From Mastigamoeba balamuthi (Eukaryota; Evosea; Mastigamoebida; Mastigamoebidae), in NCBI GenBank assembly GCA_902651635.1, contig CACRSC010000031.1:1-64000 (forward strand): DNA of 64,000 nucleotides, written 5' to 3'. How positions within the stretch are numbered: position 1 is the stretch's first letter; each line of letters opens with the position of its first letter. The notes under the pieces were generated by a model, which searched no databases, had not been told where the DNA came from, and was given only the letters and a program-made list of their open reading frames with translations. A program made the position numbers and the translations under genes. Shown here in pieces: positions 46,441 through 56,614 of this stretch.

Positions 46441-47920
46441 TCAGAAGACCTGCAGGCTGCCGAACTCGTCCCACTCTTCCCGGGTCGTGAACCGCCTGTG
46501 CAGCAGCGCCGCCCCCCGCCACGTGACGAAGAGCGGGTCGCGCAGCAGGCGCACGCGCGGGCCCGGCTCCGTGAGCCGCTGCAGCGTCTCGAGGAAGCCG
46601 GGCGTCGCGCAGTAGCCGCCGTGCACGAGCACGGGGCACTGCTCGGGCAGCTCGCGCAGCGCGTCCACGAGCGTCCTGCCGCGCGGGCCCTCGTCGAGGA
46701 GGTTCCCCACGCAGGCGACCGACTCGACGCCCCAGTCGACGACGTCGTCGACGGCGAGGCCCTCGTAGACGCTGCCGCGCTCGGGCGACGGCCGCCCGCG
46801 CGGCACGACGCGGTACTGCCGGAAGCTGGGCTCGACGGCGCCCCAGAGCGGGTAGCTGGCCTCGCGCAGCACCTGGGACCGCTTGCCCTTGCAGAGGCGC
46901 AGGTCCCAGGGGCCGCTCTGGTGCCGCCAGCCCGCGCGCGTGAGGGCCACGCGGAAGCGCCCGGCGCTCGGGTCGGGCGCCTCGTCGCGCTGCAGCAGCT
47001 CGACGACGCGGTCGAGCGGCGGGCCCCGCAGGCGCGCGAGCATCGACGCGGGGTCCTCCGCGCAGGCGCGCACGGCCCCGACGGTCTCGGGCACGTGCCA
47101 CCAGCCGCTGGCCTTGAGGTGCTGGCGCCAGTCGAGGTCGAGGACGCTGGAGGACCACAGAGGGCCCACGCGGAACGCCGCCGCGCTGACGTGCGAGTCC
47201 AGCGTGACGTCGGCCGCGTCCTGCGGGACGCCCTTGTCCTGGAGGACCTCGGCCATGAGCGACTCGACGCGGGCGGCGCCGTTGAAGGCCTGGACGCTGC
47301 GGCTGCCGCCCGAGCTCACGGCCACGCGCGTGTTGAACCAGCCGCAGTCGACCACGGCGTGCGGTGCGCGCCGCAGCGGGGCGCCGTGCTGCCGCGCTGC
47401 CTCGGCGGCCGCCGCGTCCTCGGACTGCACCAGCCTCACGGCGCGGACGCCCACGTCCTCGAAGAGCGCCTTTGCGGCGGGGTCGGGGGTCAGAGGGCAG
47501 AAGGGGGGAGCGGGAACGCTGCGAATCAGTTGATATTTTTCCCGGGATATGGCTGGGCGGCGTCTGATTCCGGAATCGAATCGCCAGATCCACGAATCAG
47601 GGCACCTGGGCGATGTCGGTGTCGCCCAAGGGGTAGGACGTGGCCACGGTCACGGCAGCAGACGGCACGGCGCACCCCAGGGCGTGCACGGCGTGGCGCA
47701 TCAGGACGGGGAACGCGAGGGTCGTGTCGCCCTCGGCGAGCGAGCGCCACTGGGAGGGCGGCATGCGCAGCGCCCGGTAGCCCACGAGGTCCCACGCGCC
47801 CGCGGAGCTCCACTCCACGCAGACGACGGGCGGCATCACCACCGACGGCAGCGCCTCGCCCTCGAGGCCCGCCTTGAACAGCGACGTCCCGGCGTCGACG
47901 ACCACGTGCGCACGCCGCAT
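46441..47920 (-). CDS. Highly divergent actin-related protein
   Basis: Exons 47606-47920 and 46441-47469 (minus strand) give 447 residues. Actin-fold landmarks are present in order: phosphate-1 loop AHVVVDAGTSLFKAGLEG; DTTLAFPVLMRHAVH; the segment IAQALFEDVGVRAVRLV created by the splice (actin MTQIMFE-type); phosphate-2 loop HAVVDCGWFNTRVAV; adenosine motif CPVLVHGGYCATPGFLETLQ (actin VLSGGTTMYPG); and the C-terminal FTTREEWDEFG (actin ISKEEYDESG). Nucleotide-contacting residues are partly replaced, and the middle has no similarity to actin, so it is neither actin nor one of the familiar ARP1-ARP8 by eye; an ARP10-like or lineage-specific ARP fits. AGATATCT lies ~75 bp upstream. Confidence 0.75.
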
Positions 47921-48178
47921 AGCCGGACGGAACCCGCAGCGCTCCGGAAGATAGCGGAAGATTAGCCGAAATTCCAGATTTTTCACGTTTGGGGAGATAT
48001 CTCTGGATTTTCAGTGCCTACACCGCCGGTGATGCCGCACGGCACTCGGTGCAATTCCGTCCAACAACCGGTGAAAGGGCTGCAACAGTGGGGTGGTCGA
48101 GTTTTGTTCTTTCACTGCAGGCGAAAAAAAGACTCCACTTTACATCCGTGCGGCTCTCAACACACGGGTTCACACGAA

Positions 48179-50735
48179 ATGGCGAGCGCACGCGCTGCGG
48201 CCAGGGCGCTCTCGATGGCCGCGCTCGCCGTCGTTTCCGTCGCCGTTCTCGCGCTCTCCTCGGCCCTCGCGCCCCGTGCGGCGCAGCCCCGCCCGTTTTC
48301 CGCATCTCCTGCGTCGTCTTCGTCGCTTTCGTCTACGTCGGGCGCTGTCGACCCCTGTGGGGTCATTCCCGACGGTTCCTCATCGGATCGCTGCGCTTTC
48401 GTCCGGTTCGCCCACGGTTCTCGCGTCCGCCCCTCTCCTCGCTCCCAAGTACCGGGCTGCAAACGCGGTGAGCACGTGGGGCATCTGGTGTCTGGTGGTG
48501 TGGGGGTGGGTGGCTTCGCTGCATTGCTCCTTATGGCGACCATTTCACTGACCACTGCGCGGTCCTCGCCCCCTCGCAACCTCGCAGCGCCACGTGTGTG
48601 CCGGACGGGCTGCTGGACTACCTGGGGTTCACTTTCTGCCAGCTGGGCGGCGCCCCGTGGCTCGCCGAGTCGCTGCTGGTGCGCTTTCTGTCACTTTTCC
48701 GAAAAATCGTAACCGCTCTCTTCCCTTCCTGCCGTTTTCTCCTGCGTGTCTCTTGCGTGTCTCCCTGGTCTGGGGCTGCTGGTGGGCAGGTGCTCTGGCT
48801 GCTGGTGCTATTCTACGCGACGGCGGAGATTGCTGAGAGCCACTTCTGCCCGATGCTGTCGTCCCTGTCGTCGTCTCTGCGCATGTCCCCCGACATCGCG
48901 GGCCTCACGCTCCTCGCCTTTGGCAACGGGCATGCACACCACGCCCACCACCTCTGCCCCTCGCGAGGGGCCGGCCCACACCTGACCGCCGCCCACTCTC
49001 CCTCTGCCCAGCGGAGCAGACGTGTTCTCGGGGTTCGCCTCGATCGTGGACGGCGACTTCGGCATCACCATGGGCCAGCTCCTCGGTGCGCACCCCTCCC
49101 GCTGCCATGCCAGGCCCCCATACCCGTTTCCCCAGACTCAGCCAGCGAGCTGTCAACCTGGCAGGGGCGGGGTGCCTGATCACCAGCGTCATCGTGGGCT
49201 CGATCGCGTTTGTGCAGCCTCCGCAGCTCAAGCCCTTCTCCTTCCTCCGGTCCGCGCCTCTGCCGCTCCTCCGGGGGTGGACGGGCCTGACGGGACCGCT
49301 CCTCCTCTCCTCTCCCAGAGACACGCTGTTCTACGCGGTGGCGCTGGTGCTGGTGATGGCGCTCTGCCTCGACGGATACGTCAACCTGTGGGAGGCCCTC
49401 GCGTTCCTCGTCTACTACGGGGTCTTCATCGGGGTCGCCACTGGTGTGCACTACTGGGGCCTCTACAGGGCCAAGCCCGCCACGCCGGGGCTCTCTGTCA
49501 ACACGCCGGGCGACGCCGTGGTGGTCGTGACGCCGCCCACGCCCGGCGAGCCCGAGCAGAGCGACGAGTTCAGGCCACTGACGTCGCTGAGCATCGCCGA
49601 CTACAGCCCCACAGAGTCCACGCGACTCCTCCGCACGTCCGACAGCGAGCGCAGGTACCGCAGCCCCCAGGAGGTCCCCACGGGTGCTGCCAGCGCCTTC
49701 AGCTCTCTGCCCACCAAGAGGAGCAGCCCCGACGCGGGAGTCACAGCGCCTGCGGCTGAGGGCGTCTGGCTGCCGTTCAGCCACCGCGAGCACCGAAAGG
49801 GCACGGAGGGCAAGTCGCTGCTGGCGAGGCTCGCCGCGGGGTACGCCGACTACGTCGAGTGGGACGAGAAGGAGGCGCTGGGCAAGGCCCTGCACGTCGC
49901 CACCCTGCCCGTGTCGCTCGCCTTCAACGCGACGCTGCCGCACGCAGAGCCCGGGCGGTACAGGCCGTGGCTCTTTGTCGTGGCCTCGACGCTGAGCCCG
50001 GTTCCCACGCTCGTCGCGTCGCGAACGATCGCGTCGTGGTTTGTGCACGTGCCCGCCGTCGTGTGGACGTGCGGCGCCTGCCTGGCCGTCTCGCTGGCAA
50101 TCGCCCTGGCGTACCGCAAGAGGGAGGAGCCGCCGCGGGCCGTGCAGATGGTGTCTGCCCCTGCCGTCTCCTGCGCTGCCCCGTTTGCGCGCTGTTCCTG
50201 ACGTCGGGCGGCTCGGGATGCTGTGCAGTGTGTTCTGTTGTACTCGTTCGCCGGATCGATGGTGTGGATGTACGTGATCGCGGACGAGATCGTGTCGCTG
50301 CTGACGGTGTTCGGGGCCATCTTCCGGGTGTCGCCGTCGCTGCTGGGGCTGACGGTGCTGTCGTTCGGGAACTGCGTGACCGACTTTGTGGCCAACATCA
50401 CGGTGGCGAGGCAGGGCCACCCAGACATGGCGGTGGCTGCGGCGTACGCTGGGCCGCTGTTCAACATGCTGATCGGGCTGGGGGTGGGCCTGACGGTGGC
50501 GTGCGCGCGGTCGTACCCGGCGCCGTACCGCATCGTGATGACCGACTCGTCGCTGATCGGGTTCGTGTTCCTGCTGGGGACGCTGGCGGCGACGGTGGTG
50601 GTGGTGCCGCTGCGCCGGTACGTGGTGGAGAAGTGGCTGGGCGTCAGCCTGATGCTCGTGTATGCGGGCTTCCTCGCCCTGTCCATCCTGGCCGATCTCG
50701 GGTTCATCCACATCGAACACTTCTTCACGCGATGA
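48179..50735 (+). CDS. NCLX/CCX-type Na+(Li+)/Ca2+ exchanger, copy 1
   Basis: Seven exons (48179-48405, 48588-48678, 48790-48929, 49012-49085, 49165-49249, 49319-50150, 50229-50735) give 651 residues. A signal peptide leads a short Ser-rich, Cys-containing lumenal part. The alpha-1 repeat reads GLTLLAFGNGGADVFSGFAS then GDFGITMGQLLGAGCLITS. A long hydrophilic loop follows, then alpha-2, GLTVLSFGNCVTDFVANITV and AYAGPLFNMLIGLG. These are the CaCA-superfamily ion-binding repeats, closest in style to SLC8B1/NCLX and plant CCX. Membrane location (mitochondrial, vacuolar or plasma) cannot be told. The third intron uses GC-AG. This copy keeps an intron (49086-49164) missing from copies 2 and 3. Its last exon is nearly identical to theirs while the loop has diverged. 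Confidence 0.92.
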
Positions 50736-51023
50736 CTTGCAATAGGGGCCTGCCTCTTTCTCTGTTCATACCACCTTTCGTTCTCGAATGACAAGAACAC
50801 CGAGAATGCATGAGCAACACAAGTGTGGGAGCTGCTGATAACATCAACTTAATTTGCCTCGTCCAGAAATCTCGATTTGATTGCACGATCGTTGAATGTA
50901 ATATTCAATAACTACCACTTTGAGTTGGGGTGAATCCAATGTTGTTAGGTGTTAGTTGTATCGTGGATAAACTGTCTCGAGTTTTTTAATATCTCATTAG
51001 CGACAAAATTGATTTGCGGGAAG

Positions 51024-53775
51024 ATGTGCGCCGAGAGGAAGGGCCCTTGCTTTGTACGAAATTGCAGCTGCCTGGCCTACCAGCCCCGCTCGAAGGAAGG
51101 CACGCCAATTCGCTGCACGTGTGGGTGCGCTACGCTTTGCCTGCTCTGTGCTGAAACTGACCGACTGCACACGCCTGCGCCTGGTTTCCAACAGGCACCT
51201 GCCGGTGAAGCACCGCACAGCCGCGATCCAGCCGATGCCAGAGGCACAGGAAAGGGCGCAAGAATCAGTGCCCAACAGTCCCCCAGGTAAGTATGAGCTC
51301 TCCCTTCTATTGCCGGACTGCGCGTTCCTTGCCTAACACACAGAACCGTCGCTGCCCAGTCCCCCAGCCCCCCTCGAAGAAACAGAGGCGCGCCTTGAAG
51401 CCTGCAGGAGTGCCTCAGTCCCCACGCTGTACGGCGGAGTCGCTTGGGGGAACGTCGACAATGGGCGAGGCAGAGGGCCAGCATGCCTTTGCCAAGTTGG
51501 TCAAGGCCGTCGAGCAGGTCCCCGCCCTGTCGGCCCACATCGAAAGTCGCGAGCACAGTGCCGACTACGACGCCAAGGCGGCAGAAGCGCAGCAGAAGCT
51601 GCTGGGGAGTTTCTTTCGCGTCCCACTTCCCGCGGAGGACTTGACCACGCTGCAGCTGGCCCGCCAGGGGAAGGTCGTGGACTCGCCTGAGCCGATGACC
51701 TCGGACGGTAAAAGGCTCAGCGAGGTTGTGTCGCAATGCATGGGGATGTCGCAGGGACGCAACCTGATCGCGCTGATCGGCAAGTCTGGCTGTGGCAAAA
51801 CCACGGCGCTCATGGAGCTCTCCAAGAAGTTCTATGTCATCTACATGGACTGCCAGCAGAGCTCAGGAGACGTCTGCCTCACGATGGCTGATCTCGCGCT
51901 TGCATGCAACTCTATACTCGAGGCCGGGCACTCTGAGGAGATCGGGGACCAGGTGGAGCTCCAGACCAAGATGCGGTTCGCCAGCCACTACCACACAGGC
52001 CTGCTCATCCTCTCGAGGCTCGTGCTCTTGTGTGCCCTCATCTCCAAGACGGATGGCACGCCGAGAGGCCGTTGCACTCCGGCTGAGTTCTTCGCCTGCC
52101 AGGTCAATGGCGGTGCACAACTCTCCGCAGCGGTTCTCAAGTACTGCAAGGAGGCCGTCAAAAAGGGGGAGCTCGAGAACCTCTGCTCGCTCGGGAAGGA
52201 GTATGCCAGGAAGCTGTGTGGTCGCCTGGGGCCGTTGCTGGCACTGGATGAGGCTCAGGTTGCAGCTAAGGCTCTGGGGAGCAAAATCGTGCCGCAGACC
52301 GTGGTGGAATCATCTGATGTTGCAGCGCACTGGGTCCGTAGGGAGCATTGCTGGAGGGCCGACGTGGCGCGAGGGATGCTTACTCTGATGCTCCAGACAT
52401 CTCAGTACCTCGGATTTGTTCTCCTTATCGCAGGAACGGAGCTGGCGATCTCGTATGATAGCGCAGCCGAGTCCGCAACACTCAAAGCCGAGTATAAGGC
52501 GCACCGTGTGGTCGTGTTTCCATCCTGCACGAAGCCCCGCGAGCTCGTCGGTAAGCTCGTGGATCTCAGTGGCTGCGATGAGGTTTGCGAGGACGAGTTT
52601 GACCTTCTCCGTGGGAGGTTCCGCTTCGCAACTTCCGTTGTGTGGTTCCTGATGAATCTCTTGAATTCGGGCCAAGTCGGCGAGCAGGACAAGCCTCAAT
52701 TGCTTCGTGAGGCGATAAGTCGGACTGTTGCCGATGCACTCGAGTCCGCAGTCTCAGATGTCCGCAGATACCTCACAGGAGAGGACAGTGATGGTCGACG
52801 CCTCACTCTCGCCAAGATTGTTCGAGCTGCAGAGGTCCAGAAGGGAGGCCTCGGATGGGTCGAAGCGACCACCGCGGTGGACAGCTTCACGAGGGGCCTG
52901 TGCTCTGTGGCGTGGACATCGAGTGAGGGCACGCAGCTGTCGCTGGACGAGCCGCTCATTGTCCGGGCCATGCGAAGCGGGCTGGGGGAACCCGAACTGG
53001 CGGAGACAAACACCTGCGCCACGCTTCTGGCGAAAGTGGTCAGCAGCCTGGGGATCGCTTCCACTACCAAGGGCAATGCACTCGAGCCCATTGTTCGACG
53101 GACACTGCAGGTTCCCAGTTCAATATGATCCCCCGAGCCTTCTAACGCGTACCCTTGACGGTGCAGGGGTTTGACGGCATGGCGATCGACAAGCTTCCGT
53201 TCTTGGGCGACTCGTCGATTCTGCCGGAGTGGTGCCATCGCCTGCGATTGAATGTGCGAACCATCGGGACTGCTTCTGCGTTTGGCCTCGAGAACAGCTG
53301 CGTCGGGGATGCCCAGTTCCTCTGCGATGCAGAGAAGTACGCTGGAGCCCTGCTGGTCGAGCAGAACAAGACCAGGCAGGACGGCGCCGGCCACATCGAT
53401 GGCGCGCACATGTACTCGCTCGCGATCAAGCTCTCGATCAAGGAGATCGCTGGCAGCGTGCACGAGGACAACGTCCAGTCGAGCGACATACGCCAGTCGT
53501 TCCAGAAGGGGCACCTGACGATCGCCCACGAGGCACGCAGCCTGTTCATCAAGTGCGGAAAGCACAAGCAGATCGAGGGGATCCTGCGCATCCACGTCGA
53601 GCTTCCGCAGGCGCAGCACGCAGCGAGGGAAAAGGTCGTCGTGCAGGGCAACGACGTCCTTGTGTTCGTCAACGACGACAACCTCGAGCAGTTCTTCTGG
53701 GACGGATTCGCCGACGAGACTCTCCGGGACCAAATGGCACCCGTCCGCCGAATCATCCGCGCCTGCTACTCGTGA
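51024..53775 (+). CDS. P-loop NTPase with Cys-rich N-terminus, copy A
   Basis: The two main exons, 51344-53110 and 53167-53775, join in phase 0 (792 codons including the stop). Walker A is LIALIGKSGCGKTTALMEL and a Walker-B-like strand is LGPLLALDEAQ. The rest is helical with a C-terminal domain (HVELPQAQHAAREKVVVQGN). An upstream exon at 51024-51286 encodes a Cys-rich finger-like motif (CFVRNCSC...CTCGCATLCLLC), followed by donor GTAAGT, but its frame does not join the next exon simply, so the N-terminus is unresolved. The general plan (Cys-rich leader, single P-loop ATPase, conserved C-terminal domain, local duplication) recalls NTPases of the Crinkler/RHS type in protists; that link is inference. 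It appears intact and sits between exchanger copies 1 and 2. Confidence 0.75.
52461..52530 (+). other. 70-bp segment inverted relative to NTPase copy B
   Basis: This stretch inside the NTPase coding exon is the reverse complement of 58052-58121 in copy B with only a few mismatches. Sequence on both sides aligns in direct orientation. Both orientations leave the frame open, so the copies differ by about 23 residues here (AAESATLKAEYK in A). Confidence 0.9.
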
Positions 53776-54032
53776 ACCACCTCCGAGTGATCCGCAGACT
53801 CGGAGCCAGCGGACCTCTCGATGGCTCGCAAGGAGTTCGCGGTACATTCAGTGCTCCCCTGCCTCGCGGACTCAGCGAAGGCAACCAAATTGAACTGCCT
53901 GACGTTTATGTTTCCCGAAAATCAGCAAGTCTCGTGTCCAAAAACCCACCGCGCAGATATTTTCGAAACGGGCACCGGACGGAGTTCCTCCTTTTTACTG
54001 TCCGAAACCCGGCACCACCGGAACACAGACAG

Positions 54033-56313
54033 ATGGCGGCGCGGCGCTCAGCCCTCCTCCTCTCACTCTCCTTGGCCGCCTTCGCCCTGGTCTCCGTGGC
54101 CGTTCTCTCAGCGCTGTCGCCCCAGCAGACATCAATCAGGGGGTTTGCTGCATCCAACGTGTCTTCCGAGTCGTCGGACATCTCCGACAGATGCAGCGCC
54201 ATCCCCCAGGGCTCCTCTAGCCACCGCTGCGCCTACGTGAGGTCCGCGTGCCGTCACCTGTGCTGGACACTGCGTTCAGACGGTTTTCCGGGCCAGTCTC
54301 ACAGTGTGCAGCCACTGACGACGGTACTGACAACTCACAGGGCCACGTGCGCACCCCTGGGGCTTCTGGACTACCTGGGGTTCACGTTCTGCACGGCCGG
54401 AGGCGCGCCGTGGGCTGCGGAGGCCACACTGGTGCGCGCAGGGGCTCCCGGGGTCCTTTTCCTCCACCACGCTCGGGTGTTTCCCCTTTGCACGTCACGC
54501 AATTCAAGTATGCGGCCACTGACAGGCGCTGTGGCTGGCCGTCCTGTTCTACGCGACGGCGGAGATTGCCGAGAGCCACTCCTGCCCGATGCTGTCGTCC
54601 CTCTCCGACTCGCTCCACATGTCGCCGGACCTCGCGGGCCTGACGTTCCTCGCCTTTGGCAACGGGTGCGCAGTTCACCCGAAAACTGCTCTCTCGCCAG
54701 CGCTCCTCCGAGACCCCCTGACGCTCAGTGGCGCTGCCCCAAGTGGCGCCGACGTGTTCTCCTCGTTCGCCGCCATCGTCGACGGCGACTTTGGGATCAC
54801 CATGGGCCAGCTGCTGGGCGCGGGGTGCCTGATCACCAGCGTCATCGTAGGCGCCATCGCGCTCGTCGCCCCGCCGCAGCTCAAGCGGTTCTCGTTCCTT
54901 CGGTGCTGCTGCAGCGCTCATTCACCGACACTCACACCCCCCGAAAACCACGCAGAGACACGCTCTTCTACGCAGGGGCCCTGGCGCTGGTGATGGCACT
55001 CTGCTTCGACGGGCGTGTGTACCTGTGGGAGGCACTGCTGTTTCTCGCGTATTACACCGTCTTCATCGGGTTCGCCACCGGAGTGCACTACTGGAGCCTG
55101 CGCAGTGCCAGACACAGAGCCATTGCGGACTTGACACCAAGGAATTCTGACCACGCACACACCACGTTCACCCCAGAGCGGGGCAGTGCACTGCCCAGGT
55201 TGCTATCACTGCTGGGAATCAGACAAGTGGGCTCGGAGTTCGAGGAGAATGTGCGGCTTCTCGACAGCCAGGAAGGTCATTGCTCAGTGGAAGACACCCC
55301 CGGCGCTGTGCTCAACCTCAGTGTAACAGACACCGACATCGAGGAGCCCAAGAGCACCGTCACTCCCGGCGGCCTTGGTCCAGGGAAGCGGGGTGTGAGC
55401 ATCGTAGCCTGGAGCATCCAAAGCTACCGGGACTTCATCGACTGGGGCGAGAAGAGCATTTTCTGTAAGGCCATCTACGTGGTGATGATCCCTGTCTCGC
55501 TCGCCTTCAACGCGACGCTGCCTCATGCAGAGTCCGGACGATACTGCCCGTGGCTCTTCGTGGTCTCGTCCACGTTTAGCACAATCCCCACGCTCGTCGC
55601 CTTCCGATTCATCACTACGCCATTTGCGCACTTGCCCATCGCAGTATGGACGTGCAGCGCCTGCCTGGCCATTTCACTGGCAATAGCCCTGGCGTACCGC
55701 AAGAGGGAGGAGCTACCACGCGCATTACAAACGGTGAAGCGCACCCAATAGGTACTGATGATGAAGCAGTAGACTGACGGGTCATGGCTCTGCGCAGAGC
55801 GTTGTGCTGTACTCGTTCTGCGGGTCGATGGTGTGGATGTACGTGATCGCGGACGAGATTGTGTCGCTGCTGACGGTGTTCGGGGCCATCTTCCGGGTGT
55901 CGCCGTCGCTGCTGGGGCTGACGGTGCTGTCGTTCGGGAACTGTGTGACCGACTTTGTGGCCAACATCACGGTGGCGAGGCAGGGCCACCCCGACATGGC
56001 GGTGGCTGCGGCGTACGCTGGGCCGCTGTTCAACATGCTGATCGGGCTGGGGGTGGGCCTGACGGTGGCGTGCGCGCGGTCGTACCCGGCGCCGTACCGC
56101 ATCGTGATGACCGACTCGTCGCTGATCGGGTTCGTGTTCCTGCTGGGGACGCTGGCGGCGACGGTGGTGGTGGTGCCGCTGCGCCGGTACGTGGTGGAGA
56201 AGTGGCTGGGCGTCAGTCTGATGCTCGTGTATGCGGGCTTCCTCGCCATGTCCATCCTGGCTGACCTAGGGTTCATCCACATCGAACACTACTTCAGAAA
56301 CCAGCATGTGTAG
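54033..56313 (+). CDS. NCLX/CCX-type cation/Ca2+ exchanger, copy 2
   Basis: Six exons (54033-54241, 54341-54431, 54526-54665, 54744-54902, 54956-55733, 55798-56313) give 630 residues. It has a signal peptide (LLLSLSLAAFALVSVAVLSA), a lumenal stretch with conserved Cys, alpha-1 FLAFGNGGADVFSSFAAIVD, a hydrophilic loop with Ser/acidic clusters, and alpha-2 LSFGNCVTDFVANITVARQG. Compared with copy 1, exons 4 and 5 are fused: the intron between QLLG and AGCL is absent. The third intron has an ordinary GT donor. Copy 2 and copy 3 are close relatives throughout, and share the last exon almost exactly with copy 1. Confidence 0.92.
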
Positions 56314-56614
56314 AACCGTCGCAAAACAAACACACATGTCGTACCCCAAACTGTTCGCATACGCCAATCTAACATCACTCGCAGAGCAAATGGCCAAAAA
56401 TAACGGGAATGCATGAGTAGCACAGTGGTTGGAGCTGCTGATAACACCAACTCATTATCCTCGACCAATAATTTTGATTTGATTTCACGATGCCGTTTGA
56501 ATGGCCTTATTTTTCCTCCTCAATTGAGGTGAAACCCAACGCCGTTAAGTGTTGAAGTATCGGGCCTCGAGATTTTCATATCTCATTGAGCGACAAAATT
56601 GATTTGCGGGCAAG
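56314..56614. other. Spacer duplicated with the array
   Basis: About 300 bp between exchanger copy 2 and NTPase B. It resembles 50736-51023 (between copy 1 and NTPase A), for example GAGCTGCTGATAACA and CGACAAAATTGATTTGCGGG in both, so the spacer was part of the duplicated unit. No separate gene is seen. Confidence 0.6.

Noticed and set aside
53229-55751. 840-aa plus-strand open frame
   Set aside because: It starts in a shadow frame of NTPase copy A, crosses the intergenic region and then picks up real exons of exchanger 2 with introns included; not one gene.
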